Below, piece by piece: positions 35,658 to 47,007 of a stretch of 64,000 nt of DNA. This DNA comes from Albifimbria verrucaria (taxonomy: Eukaryota; Ascomycota; Sordariomycetes; Hypocreales; Stachybotryaceae): positions 5,642,001 to 5,706,000 of the forward strand of contig JAHREC010000018.1 in the NCBI GenBank assembly GCA_020081605.1. Reading direction: 5' to 3'. Numbering within the stretch: position 1 is the stretch's first letter; the number at the start of each line of letters is the position of its first letter. Below the pieces are notes generated by a model. It did not search any database, was not told where the DNA came from, and saw only the letters and a list, made by a program, of their open reading frames with translations. The translations under genes were made by a program, and so were the position numbers.

Positions 35658-36652
35658 AAATAGTTCAATCCCACATCAGTGTTGCTCCCGGAGCTCCTGC
35701 GACGATAATCACAAAGCCTCGTTTGAGCTCACTTGGCTGGGCTCAAGCGATGTTGGCGGTAGTATGCGCCTTCTTCTAAGCTTCGTTCGAAGTCGTGTTA
35801 ACTCTACACGAACATCAACACGCATCACACATCTCGGTCTCCATGATTTATTGACGAGAGATCAGGAGCTTGCACTTCCATCCGTAAAACAAAAAAAAAA
35901 AGACGAAGCCTGATCTTTGCATCATTGCTATAATGCAGTTCCTCCCCAATGCATATAGTCTCAACCTATAAGAATTTACTGTACTGTCCTCCTCTATCCC
36001 AGGCTTTCTCATGCAACTTTAGGGTTTGACATGGTACGAATACAGCCTTCGCCGCATTGCACAGGAGTGGTTCTTTCTTCATCCTGCAAACTCGTATAAT
36101 AGAGCTTTTATATATGATTATTGACGAGGTCTATATTAATGAGGTCTCTAGTTATAATTATTGTAGCAGATAGCAATAAAATAGGGGCTGCAAGTTCTGG
36201 TAGAATAAGAACAAGGATCGATGCATATTTATTGGAGTTATATAAGGCCTAGTTGCTGCATGGTAATTAGGGATCGGGGGTTTTTTTCCTTCAACAATAT
36301 TAGAACAGTATTCGAATAAAATTAGCATATAATCGAATAAATATATAAGTATATCCTTATATTTATATATAAATTTAAGAATTTTCTTCTAAGATTCATC
36401 GACTAGTGTTCTGAAAAGAATCCAATGTTTGCAATCTTCAGTCCTCCTTCCAACTACTGCTACCGCTGCCTTTGGCGGTCGCCACGGTTGGGTTTGTGTC
36501 GGCGCCCTTTCTTGCTACAGCGGAGTGAAGAGACCTTAGGGTGCCGTAGTAATTAGATTTATCTCTGAAGGGTTCTAGCAGCGAGGAGCAACGCCCTGCT
36601 CTTATATCGCCCGAAATCTCCCCTAATTAGCTGTCCTACAGTGCAGGATAGA
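35658..36652. other. intergenic with an AT-rich island (about 36100-36420)
   Basis: About 1 kb between convergent genes. The segment 36100-36420 is strikingly AT-rich, with runs such as aataaatatataagtatatc, and resembles a decayed, possibly RIP-mutated transposon remnant, but no element ends or coding remains can be identified. The rest shows no gene. Confidence 0.4.
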
Positions 36653-37320
36653 CTATTGTGCCTCTGACAATTTGTTATTGTTCTTCCGGCCTTCATTGCC
36701 TTTCCTCCTTGGCCGATTCTTGCCTCTATTTCTGAGGTAAGTACCATATGTTAAAGGCCATGGTCCTCTAGATGTCCCGTCCTCCCAGCACATTTTGATC
36801 ATTGATTCAAATTGGGTTTCCCACATAGACAGGAGAAGACCAGTCCTTACAAACAAATAGAACTGATCGCGAACCCAGCCACCACATCCTCTCCCTCCCG
36901 AGTAAGCTCGTATCGATGATTATCCATCTGAACAATAACATCCAGAAAACGCGCAACAGAGTATTTGCGGTCCATCGGAATAGTTAAAAATTTCTGACTG
37001 TGACGTGTCATTGCGTAAGGGTGCAAGATGATGTCAAGCCTACCCAGGTAGCCTTCAGCACCGGGGAAAGCACCGGGTATCATTTCCAAGCGAACCGATT
37101 CTTCTTTTCCGGTCTCTAAGAAGATGTTCCAATGGTTACCCCCATTTTCGAGAATAGAATAGGCAACGAAATGAACAAAGTAGACAATGCGGTTGCGAAT
37201 GTCGCTCTTTTTAGTCTCAGGCACGTAATTGAGAGGGTCCAGATAAAGCATCTCAAAGCTTGTATGAGTGGATTGTCGTCTTCTTTTTCCCTGCGTAAAG
37301 AAGCTCATACAGCTGCCCAT
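36653..37320 (-). CDS. DUF7770-family protein
   Basis: About 222 aa, intronless, ATG at 37320. Core features: IVYFVHFVAYSILENGGNHW, NIFLETGKEESVRLEMIPG, DIILHPYAMTRHSQKFLTIP, and FLDVIVQMDNHRYELTREGE followed by CGGWVRDQF. The NHW..YL and GCRxW-type signatures match a fungal family of unknown function that is common near HET genes and in accessory regions. One G is missing in minus-strand GAGGATG (near 36891), shifting the frame before CGGWV. The extreme C-terminal extension after PWPLTYGTYL is uncertain because the family usually ends near there. No signal peptide or membrane helix. Confidence 0.68.
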
Positions 37321-37584
37321 GATGAAAGCTGATGTCTGTTGGAATGGTAATGAATGAGTTCGTTAAGGAGGTAGAAGGGTGGAGTTTGAGGGCCGGCCTG
37401 AAGCTGGGAAGACATGAGAACACGTTGTCTTGGTCAGCTATCTTTGTCTGGTTAAATTTACTTCACTCCTGCAGCCGCCATCTATACGATAGTACCCTGG
37501 TCAAAATTTCCTATTAATACTCACCAAAACGCTTATATGATATGTTATAATATCATGGACCAAGCAATGACAAGTGATTGGGGT

Positions 37585-37647
37585 GTAGTCAAGTGGTTGT
37601 TGGTTGTACTCAAGCGGTTGTTGGTTGTAGTCAAGTGGTTGTTGGTT
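37585..37647. repeat. 21-bp minisatellite, three copies
   Basis: Three head-to-tail copies of a 21-nt unit (gtagtcaagtggttgttgg plus tt); the middle copy differs at two positions. It lies in a non-coding region about 270 bp upstream of the DUF7770 start codon. Unit length is a multiple of three and one strand is open, but there is no surrounding gene. Confidence 0.9.
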
Positions 37648-38925
37648 GTGATGCGAAATGGCTTTTTTCATTGGCAGGCTTAGTAGGTATTGGTAGCAAG
37701 GGTAGTCCAGGTCAACTAACGAGAGCCAAAGTTGAAGATAATGCCAGGAGCCAAAAATGGAACAAGATGGACAATGGCTGTGACTGACAAGTTCTCCTTG
37801 TGCTTGGCATCTGACAGAGGTAGTTAACTGGGATCTCGATGACATATTCAGTGGTGAACAGCTTTTGTACATTGAACCTGAAAATACGTTGCAATATGTG
37901 GTAGACCACGATATGCATTCACCACAGAAAAGAAGTTAGTGAGCAGGCAGAGTGGGTAGTAAACATTTAATGCAAAATGAAGACCGTCATCCTACAGCTC
38001 GAGACGGATGATGATCACATTAAGAAGGCATTCTTCATCCAACTTACTGAATCTATGCTTAGTCGAGGCTCAGGCTACCCCGCTAAAAGTTCAGGTCTGA
38101 AAGCGAAAATGGAGTTTAGTGAAATGGTTTTATACCGTGTATTCTGGCGAATATTATAACCTAGATGCACATATGCCACATCTAACTGCCGGCAGTAACT
38201 CATGATGCAGCGATGATTATTGCATGAACTAAGCCTTGCTGAGCTTTAATCATCGGGAAAAGTTTTAAATCACATCGGGAGGAGCATTTGTCGCGGAATC
38301 CGTGACTCTGCTGCATCAAGACCAACAATTCATCTGAGTAAACCGGAATAATTCGAACCCAATCTTGTTCCATACTGGCGATACTTAAGGACAAGTGACG
38401 GCGTTTCTTTCATCCCCATTGACAGCAAGGAGGGGTATATAACGGCATTTATTCACCCTCCATTAGGTAGTAACCGGGGATACGCCACCTAACGCCAATT
38501 GGCTTCCATCGGATAGAGGCTCTCCGTTGTGCTTTAACCTTAACTGACCAATGATCTTAGATCTGTCTGTCGAATCTACCGTGACGACGAGATGATGTTC
38601 CCAAATAGGACCGTTTCACATTGGCTCGATTGAGATTCCTATATTAGGCCGTCCCATATAGCCTTGGCTCACCTCAAATCCGTGAATAAGAATTCTACGC
38701 CAAGACGCCGCTCACCGATCACCGCCCAGATCCATGCCACTCCTACACCTCGAGTACCGCCGAAATCCACGTATGGTACATAGCAAGCCAGCTGTGGTGC
38801 TCTTCAATGGTAACAGAGTGTGACGGAACTTTATGGTTGTAACGTCGCTTGGAACGTGATACCACTTGACATGAACAGGGTCTACAGTCTACGAATGAAT
38901 AACGATCCGTCGGTGGCTGAAAAAC

Positions 38926-38933
38926 TATATAAA
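38926..38933 (+). promoter_or_regulatory. TATA box of the AA9 gene
   Basis: TATATAAA, 99 bp upstream of the AA9 start codon and followed by a pyrimidine-rich leader (ctttatccaatttgattcctc). Strong TATA boxes are usual for highly inducible secreted-enzyme genes. Confidence 0.65.
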
Positions 38934-39031
38934 GCAGTACTATTCTCAGTCTTTATCCAATTTGATTCCTCTTTGTCAAAGTCTTCTCCTAGTTTTCTAC
39001 TCGAGCCAGTTAACTGAGAACTGCTGCCATT

Positions 39032-40163
39032 ATGCACTTCAACCTCGGGAGCTTGGCCCTCTGGTGCCTCGCTGCACTGCAAACTGCAGAGGCCCATTAC
39101 CGTTTCAGTAAGTTGGTTGTCAATGGCCAACTGACTAATGATTGGGAGTACATTCGTGAGAACAGCAATGGCATCATGCCAACCAAGCAGTTTCTCCAGC
39201 CAAGCGATGACTTCCGATGCAACTCGGGCACTTTCAACAACGCCGCTCGAACCAAAGTCTACAAGGTCAATCCAGGAGATAAGATTGGTTTCCAGTTGTG
39301 GTATTATGCTACCATGAAGCACCCGGGACCGTAAGTAAGACCTAAGTGTGATCTGTGATGACACTTCAAACTTCCCTCGTCGGTGCAGAGTTGTGAGCTC
39401 TAAGCGACTTCTCCGGCCTCTCCTTGAAGAAAAATGCTAATATTGGGAGCCAGATTGACTATCCACATGTCAAAGGCACCCGGGGATGTGCGACAGTACC
39501 GTGGCGATGGAGATTGGTTCAAGGTCCACCAGATGATTATCTGCCGCCAGCCTTGTAAGTTACAGAATTCGCTGCTCTGTATTCAGGGCTGTGCCTCTAC
39601 GGTCTCTCGAAACACACACCTTGGTTCCCTTTAACACGCTCTTGCTGACATTACGGTATAGCCAACGGATATCTCCAGGATACCGATTGGTGCACTTGGG
39701 ACCAAAGCACTGTCACCTTCACGCTCCCGAAGGATACCCCGCCAGGACAGTATCTCGTGCGCGTGGAGCACATAGCCATTCATGGAGCCCAAAGTGGTGA
39801 TACTGAGTTTTACTATGAGTGCGCCCAAATTGAGGTTGGTGGCAGTGGTCAAGGCAAGCCTGGTCCACTGGTCAAAGTCCCTGGTCTTTACGACTCTAAT
39901 GACCCTGCTCTGCGCTTCTTCATCTACGGTGCCAAGTCCTACCCATACACCAATATTGGCAAACACACTGTCTGGACGGGTGGCGGCAGCGGTGGTAGTG
40001 ATGGCGGTAACAACGGTGGCAACGACGGTGGCAACAATGGCGGTAATAATGGGGTACGGCACCTCTCTACGGACAGTGTGGCGGCAAGGATTGGAAAGGG
40101 CCAACTGTTTGCGCTTCGGGGACTTGCAAGGTCAGCAATGAGTGGTACTCTCAGTGCCTGTGA
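39032..40163 (+). CDS. AA9 lytic polysaccharide monooxygenase with C-terminal CBM1
   Basis: About 300 aa, three exons; introns 39331-39453 and 39555-39661. The signal peptide ends LQTAEA and the mature protein starts with His22 (HYRFSKL), the N-terminal copper ligand. The second copper His lies in [16 protein letters not shown], and the axial Tyr in [14 protein letters not shown]9 enzymes oxidatively cleave cellulose and related glucans outside the cell. A Gly/Asn linker built from repeated GGNN/GGND units leads to a CBM1: [20 protein letters not shown] followed by NEWYSQCL. A single G is missing in the linker (GGGG at about 40050-40053), so the raw frame would lose the cellulose-binding module; with it the four-cysteine CBM1 is perfect. 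Probably induced by plant polysaccharide (inference). Confidence 0.92.
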
Positions 40164-40506
40164 GTAGTATTACTGCTGAAGAGGACTTGTCCTTTCCGAG
40201 ACTGCCCTCTTGGTCGTTAAGATATAGCGGAGGGTCACTCGGTAAACACCATCAGAAGATAAATTCGGCCAAATATATCAATCAGCTTGGCCAGTTCCAC
40301 AGGTCTCAATTGATTCAGCGCCCATATTACAAGCAGGAAACATTTCTAGAAACTTCTCCTCAACATACTTCAATTTGCTATGGTAACACTGACATTGCAG
40401 GATTTCTATTGACAATTCCGGCCATCAATTTGCAACACTGCTACCAAGCTGGATGTGCTTGAGATACCTAATAGTATACTATTTGTGAGGAGGCACCATA
40501 GTGCAT
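40164..40506. other. convergent intergenic, no gene seen
   Basis: About 340 bases between the 3' ends of the AA9 and dioxygenase genes. Nothing supportable. Confidence 0.5.
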
Positions 40507-41857
40507 TTAGAAAAAGAAGGCCCAGATTCCAGCGAGCCCAGTGATGACAGTCAAGAATCCCACAGCACCTCCGGAAGTGTAGCTAGCAGCGTTAGGAGTG
40601 CTCCTGGGAGTAACTGACGAGGTTGCAGAGGGAGAGGTTTGAGTCTCTGAGGCTGAAGCAGTGCCGTTGTCAGGGATACCAGGAGGAGCACCGCTTGGAG
40701 CAGCACCACCGGGGACCGCCACTGGGGCCAGCGCCGCCAGGGGAGCACCACCAGGGCCACCCATACCAGAGTCGGGGTTCTCAACGCCTCCAGACTCGTA
40801 AAGGAACGCAGCAGGTGTCACTTCACTAGTGTAGGTGGTGTTGATACCAAAAGCGACCCAGGCGAACAGACCATCGGTGACACTATCTCCCAGATAGGTG
40901 TAATCCATGAAGGGGTTCACTCCGTCAGTCTTGGTTTCTTCGCTGAGAATATTGTCCTCCTCGTTGGTCGTCAGCTCTTGAGTGTTGGTGTTGTATGGCT
41001 CGACCTTCTCAACAGCTGTGATGAGGTCCTGATCAAAGAATGTCTGGCCGACATGGCTGGCGTAGATCTGGTTTCCTAGGGTCTGGTTGGCGTAAAGAGT
41101 GGCATTGGTGTGAACCATGACATGAATATGTGTGGCACGACCAGTGTAATGACCGGGGAACAAGGACTTGAACTGAGCAACACCATCAGAGTCTGTTGGC
41201 TGGATTCCGCGAAGGAAGGTGTTGTCCAGGTTGGTGCTATCGGATGAATCGCCATTGCCGTTCGCGACGACACCGGAGTAAACACCAGTGGAATTGCAAT
41301 GCCATATCTCAACATAGACATCTGGAACCGGCTCACAGGTGTCAACATCGATGACTTGATAATCCAGAGTGATTTCAACACCCTTTTGAGATTCGGTGAC
41401 ATCTTGACGAACGTACTCTCCACCGACGTCTAACATTTATCAAGTCAGTACTATCTCCTGGTAGCTCGGCAAGGTCTTGCTTACAGTAAGGGCCCTGGGT
41501 CACCTCCGGTGTCAAGATGCACGACGCATTACCGGTGAAAAGCTGGGAAGCCGGTGTGTTCTCGGTGTATCCCAGATCGGTCTCGTTGTGAGAAGTGGAC
41601 AACAGCTCCTCGAGATCACGTCGATCCATTGTCTTGCGGATGCGGGCTTCTTCGGCGGCGGAGGACCTGCGAGCTATGTTGCGCTGCTCAATGCCACGAG
41701 CTCGAAGCTTCTCGGTACAGTGCGCCAACGAAGCCTGGCTGGCAGATCCAACGTAGGCGCGGCGTTCCGCAATCTCTTGGTTGATGTCATGTCCTGGGTG
41801 GGCGGAAACGAAACCTGCCGCAAGGGCGATGGTAGTAAGAAGTTTGGAGGACTGCAT
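40507..41857 (-). CDS. extracellular intradiol ring-cleavage dioxygenase, probably GPI-anchored
   Basis: 431 aa, intact, two exons with intron 41430-41484. Signal peptide MQSSKLLTTIALAAGFVSA. The catalytic domain shows EVTQGPYYVGGEYVRQDVTE (first iron-ligand Tyr region), DVYVEIWHCNSTGVYSG, TFLRGIQPTDSDG, and FPGHYTGRATHIHVMVH (second Tyr and two His ligands of Fe(III)). These enzymes open catechol-type rings between the hydroxyls; the secreted fungal group acts on lignin-derived or host phenolics. The tail is Ser/Thr/Pro-rich and ends with a hydrophobic stretch (GAVGFLTVITGLAGIWAFFF) at the very C terminus, the pattern of a GPI-attachment signal. It is convergent with the AA9 gene, giving a small plant-biomass pair. 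Confidence 0.92.
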
Positions 41858-42873
41858 CCTTCCTAGCGAGAGTGATGATTTGGAATTTGGTTAAAAAGAA
41901 GAATTGAAGTTGGTGTTGAATTAAAAGATTCTATTGACTGCGATTTACAAATTGTTATATATGAATTCATTCAATGACTTTGGACAAGGTTAGTGGAGAT
42001 ATCCGCAGGCCTCGTCATCCATTGTTGTCTCCAGAGCAGCGCCTCTGCATTCAGGGGCTGTGTTTGATTGATTTTCCTCAGATAAGGAGGAGAGGCTGCA
42101 AATTCCGTCATGGGCTTCACCTAGAACTCACAGACTCCATGGCTTGGAGACTCCATCCCATCAACCATACCCACCCAAAGAGCATGAGAACGCGTCAGCC
42201 ATAACCACATTCCCCAGGAATGTCACCAAAGCCTCCTATGTGAAGGATTATAATTAGCAAAAGACAAGATTAAGCAATCGGTGGCTATGCAGGTGAAGCA
42301 CGCCAATGTCCCCACATTCCGGGAGTTCAGACCCTAGGAACAAGCATAATGGACCGGTAGTTGCATCACAACGGCAACGCCTATCTGGATTCAGCCCAAC
42401 TCCGAGCGATGTGGGCCTAGACTCGAAACTTAGGGCGAATAGCATTTCAGCTATTAGTTGTCAGCCACGCGATATGGCCAACTATAGTCTCATGGGTGAC
42501 GACGTCTGCGCTAAGCACGTAGTAAACAGTCTGAGGCTCTTTATGGGGCTTACGACGCCGTGGATCATGAGTGTTGACTAGGAACTGCTCAGTTGGTCTA
42601 TACCGCCCCCACAGCTCCGCCGTTTCGCCTGAAGATGGTGCACCGGCCTGTGCCACCTTAGCGAAGGGTAGCATCGTCGCCTTTGGATTGCTTGATGGGG
42701 AAGGTGAGTGATTGGAGAAATTATTTATTAAGTCCGGCTTTGGTGATTCTGTGCGAGTTGACACTATTGCATATTCTCTCATTTCTGATCCCACCTTATT
42801 TCTTGTCTTATCTCCAGGTCATATTCGATTTCACCCCCATCAGCCAATTTTTAACCTGCTTTCTTGTTCAAAC
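41858..42873. other. divergent intergenic, no gene seen
   Basis: About 1 kb between the divergent dioxygenase and CDF genes. Apart from the TATA-like element, nothing supportable. Confidence 0.45.
41954..41961 (-). promoter_or_regulatory. TATA-like element of the intradiol dioxygenase gene
   Basis: TATATAAC on the minus strand, about 97 bp upstream of the start codon, at the distance seen for the AA9 gene. Confidence 0.5.
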
Positions 42874-43701
42874 ATGAGTCTATGTCAAGTAATTGAATCG
42901 GACTCCCAGCCATCTTGCGGTCCAGAGATGTACAAGAACGACGCGAATACTGCCTCGGGCCACGCCCCTAAATCCCCACAAAAGGACGAAGCGCTCTTGA
43001 TGAAAGACCCAGGAGTGTCTCTGACCCGACTGGGAATGGTATGCAATCTCGTCATCGCGCTCTCAAAAATCATCGGAGGGTGGGCGTTCAATTCATCGGT
43101 CTTAACGGCAGACGGGTGGCACAGTGTCACCGATCTAACGTCCGATGTTTTGACGCTTGCAACCTTATGTCTGGGACTCAAGGCACAGAATAACGCTCGC
43201 TTTAAGCCTGAAGATGTTGAGTTTTACGGCTCAATCGTTATTTCAACAATATTGCTTTTTGCAGCTAGCCATATGGGATGGGAGAGTCTGAACAGCTTAT
43301 ATGATTACTTCAACGCAGAGCCAACAGCGGGCCACGCAATCACTGTTTCTGCACCAAGTATATATGCCGCAGGTATAGCTTTTGCTACAGTGTTGGTCAA
43401 AGAATGGCTGTACCATGCTAGTGAGTCCACGTACATTACCCCTTGCAGGCGTTTGCTAAGTGGATACAGCAATGAAAGTCGCGAAGGAGCGCCAATCGCC
43501 TACACTTACCTCCAACGCCATTCACCATCGCATGGATGGCCTCGGAGGCATGTTTGCTGTACTAGCCATCATTGGCTCGAATCTTACAGATAGTGCTGGC
43601 TGGGTAGATCCCTTGGAGGTCTTATCACATGTATATTAGTCGTTTATGCCGGCACTCGCAATGTTGTGCGCTCCATGTTCAAGACTCCAGTCCGAACATA
43701 G
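42874..43701 (+). CDS. cation diffusion facilitator (CDF) metal transporter, short form
   Basis: About 259 aa, two exons, intron 43421-43469. Start ATG at 42874 (MSLCQVIESDSQPSCG). Helices include LGMVCNLVIALSKIIGGWAF, IVISTILLFAASHM, SIYAAGIAFATVLVKEWLY and MFAVLAIIGSNL. The zinc-site motifs of the family are visible: LTADGWHSVTDLTSD (HxxxD on helix 2) and AIHHRMDGLGG (HHRxD on helix 5). CDF proteins export Zn, Mn or Fe from the cytosol or into organelles. The product stops soon after the last helix (MFKTPVRT) and lacks the usual cytosolic domain of about 90 residues, which resembles the shorter mitochondrial-type fungal group or a truncated gene. One G is missing near 43616-43617 (DPLGGLI). 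Confidence 0.85.
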
Positions 43702-44607
43702 TGTACAGAGCTTACGATCAAATTATGTAGCAGAGCTAAAACCATAAATCGTTGCAGTCATGAACTGAGCTAGGGATGTGCCCTTGCTTCCTCTAACCAA
43801 TACCGTGAACAAGGCGCAAGAAATAGGCAGGATTGTATCTTGGTCATTTCGGCCTACCGGTTTCAATACGTATTAGCGTGTCATCTGGCCCATAACTGGC
43901 CTTCTAATAATGTAGGATCCCTGGCTGATCTCTTAGAAGGCAAATCTAGATCCAAGGGGGCTGGCAGAGCTATCTGTATCATGCATTGAGACGTGGTCTG
44001 CCATCATTCCATCGAAACTAACAAACGGTTTCTTTCCGCACTTTTTGATGCGTGATCAGTCCTATTACCCTGAGCTGCGTCAGCATCCATAATTCACCTC
44101 CTTTTTACTATCATGAGCTGCACATCTTGAAACGGGCCAATTTTTTGTTGTGCAATGCCACTACTTTTTCATGCCCCATGCTTCCTTTCATGCAGCCGCT
44201 ATTCAATATAGCTACTGCCATCACACCATCTGGATGCTCTCTTATGTATTATTGGTACAGCCTTGAAGCACTTCAGTTCCTCGCTGCGCAACAAGCCGCC
44301 ACCAACCTGTATCGATGTGAGGGGCATTTTCCAGCCGTAGCTTGGGTTCAAAACGAACGATATCAGCACTGAGTCAAACCAGGTCTCTATTCCCGCTGTT
44401 ACGTGACAAATTTGACGCGGCTGCCTGAGCGAGATGTTGCGAAGTGTTTGGTCTTGGCCCTCAAGAGCCCATTGACGAAGGATCTGATCACGTGTCCAGT
44501 TTGGATCCCTGTTCCCCATTCCCCAAGAAAATCCCTACAACTACAGTGTAGAAGGTGAAAATACCTGAAACTCTTTACCACTGTCTCATGTTCCAAACAC
44601 TCTCTAG
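43702..44607. other. intergenic, no gene seen
   Basis: About 900 bases between tandem genes. Open frames lack starts in context and any motif. It may hold the missing C-terminal exon of the CDF gene, but I could not identify one. Confidence 0.4.
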
Positions 44608-46300
44608 ATGCATCTAATAAATTCAGAGTCATTGCAATTGAAGACGTTTCTACATTCAGTACCTCGATATGCAATCCTATCACATACATGGGGTGAAGAC
44701 GAGGTCACCTTTCAGGACATGCAAAACAAATACAGACCTGCAAAGCGAGGTGACGAAAAGATTATAAACTGCTGTCGACAAGCCCGGATAGATGGAATCC
44801 AATGGATCTGGATTGATACCTGCTGCATCGATAAGAGCTCCAGCGCTGAACTTTCGGAAGCTATCAACTCCATGTACAAGTGGTATTCAGAATCAGAAGT
44901 TTGCTATGCCTTTCTCGAAGACGTTCCCGACCCAAGCCCAAATTTCTCCGAGACCAACTTTATGCGTGCTCGTTGGTTCACCCGTGGTTGGTGCTTACAA
45001 GAATTGATCGCACCACGCAAGATCGAGTTCTATTCAGCGGGGTGGTACGACATCGGCACCAGGAACAGTCTTATGGGCCTGATTGAAGATATCACAGGCA
45101 TCCCTCGGCTAGGTCTCTCCGGAAACTCCTTGAAATCATATTCAATCGCAGAGAAGATGTCGTGGGCATCAGGCCGAAGTACGACAAGAGTAGAAGACCA
45201 GGCCTACTGCCTCCTCGGTATTTTCGGAATCAATATGCCGCTACTATATGGTGAAGGACACAATGCATTTATTCGGTTACAAGAAGAACTAGTCAGACAG
45301 ACGGAAGATCTTTCTCTTCTCTTATGGTCAGATCCTGAGAGATATGTAGAGTCGAGACCTATGTCTGGGAACTTCTCGGTGTTAGCGAGCTCTTCAGCCT
45401 TCTTCGGAAAAGGAGGACCCTATGCTTCCTCAACCCAGCGCTGTGACTATCAGGACATTAAACGTCCATTAGCTATGCATGCAACGGCAAACGAATTAAA
45501 TCAGTGGGAGGCCCCCAACTCACAAGTCGTGGACTTCATGTTCAACTCTGGGCCGGTGCGTCCAGGTCTGGGAACCCAGATACATTGGTCCTGTGGACTG
45601 GGTACATGCATAAACAAAAATATGTTTGTGTTATGTTGCAGAAGTCTCCAAGGCTAGGGTTTTTGAGCTTCGGCAGATATGATCCTTCACGAATATCTCT
45701 CGTTGATGGGTCGGATTTCTTGACTTTCCAACTGACCAAGATATACCTGAACACAAGAGGCACGAGCTATGCATCGGCTTACATACGAGAAGTACCTTCA
45801 ATTATTCCGGATCTCGAGATATTGGTACCTTATGAGCAGAACACCAAGATTATCATACTTGAGACTTCACCCCCATCTCGTTCTATGGGTCTGAAGAGAA
45901 GAATCAAGGCTTTCAATCAAGCCTACCCCTAGGCTCCCAGCTATATTGTCCAGATATCCGCATGATTGGGGCACCTACGGCATTTATTCCCACAAGTCTA
46001 CTGATAAAGCTCAAGGTAAAGCAAAGTACAATGGGGCAAACTCAGGAAGACTATGTTGTCGTGGTTCTCAGATTGAGATTGGGAAATCCGTGGTGCAAAT
46101 TAATCGCAAGCTCTAGCAAGGAGATTCTGGATGACCAAGACGAAAATGACCCAGAGAATCAGATAAGTGACAGAGCAAGTCTCAAGTGTTCTGGTGGTTC
46201 TGTTGTTTTTGCGAGTGTAAAGGTATTTTTCAACCTCAGACCCTGCCAACAAATCAGCGGCGAAGAAGGCCGGCCTGTTACTCGCTTCATCTCTCTATAA
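44608..46300 (+). CDS. HET-domain protein 3
   Basis: About 564 aa, intronless. It starts MHLINSESLQLKTFLHSVPR and shows YAILSHTWGEDEVTFQDM, QWIWIDTCCIDKSSSAELSE, AINSMYKWY, RARWFTRGWCLQELIAP, TTRVEDQAYCLLGIFGINMP and LLYGEGHNAFIRLQEE, the same subgroup as HET protein 1 and clearly its paralogue. The tail contains WEAPQLTSRGLHVQLW, then after a second break GQTQEDYVVVVLRLRLGNPW. Two C-run deletions (about 45511-45514 and 45926-45929) split it; supplying them yields one frame to the stop at 46298-46300. Putative allorecognition and cell-death effector. Confidence 0.9.
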
Positions 46301-46561
46301 GGACAGGACTACAGAATGCAAGGTAGTGTTAATTCTTGGCACTTGCTATTAGAAATTCTACTCATAAAGGTTTATTATGACTTTGGATTTTGACAATGCC
46401 CAGCTTAATACCACGCTCATTCTGATAAGTTAATGATGCGGACTTGATGGTCAAATATGAAATTTGCTTGAAGTGAAATATACACTATGCTGAGAGCCAC
46501 GCGTTTCATGATGATCTTCTGCTGGGTGAGTCGTACAACCTTTACCAGACTACTTGCAGAC

Positions 46562-47007
46562 TTAACCCCAGCAGCGGAGTCCTTCCCAGTTTTCGTTGAT
46601 TTCGTCGTTGCATCGATCAGTAAATAGTTGTCGGTATCCCTGGGTACCCTCTTTGGAGAATGTGAATGAAGCACAATCTCCTTCCAGGACTGTCGCTGAC
46701 TTGGCGTCGAAGCTGTGGTTCTGTCCGATACAATCCCAGCGACCACCATCCCATGCCTGGAAATAATCACACTTCGTGACATGACCCTGCCAGGGTAAGC
46801 CGTGCCAAGGAACCACATCAAAATCACCAATGCCGCTGATCTCGTACTAAAATGAAAGACGTCAATACAATAAAAGCAAAATAAGAGTTATTTTTAAGTA
46901 GCACTTACCCAGGCAGTCTCTGATTCTGAGCACTTAGCAGCGTCCACTCTTACTTTCCAAGCTCCAACCAAGGAGCTGAGGAGGGCGACAGTCATAGCAA
47001 CCTTCAT
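46562..47007 (-). CDS. small secreted cysteine-rich protein (effector-like)
   Basis: 127 aa, intact, two exons, intron 46847-46908. A hydrophobic signal peptide (MKVAMTVALLSSLVGAWKV) is followed by a mature domain of about 108 residues with six cysteines, enough for three disulphides, and many Trp and Asp/Glu residues. No transmembrane helix, no GPI signal and no recognised domain. Such proteins are commonly candidate effectors or antimicrobial proteins in plant- or insect-associated fungi, but nothing in the sequence establishes a target. Its intact frame in a region full of breaks is explained by the scarcity of long runs. Confidence 0.82.

Larger units (their letters stand above)
37321..39031. 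other. 1.7-kb divergent intergenic region
   Basis: Between the divergent DUF7770 and AA9 genes. Contains the 21-bp minisatellite and the AA9 TATA element listed separately. No gene is supportable. Confidence 0.45.
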
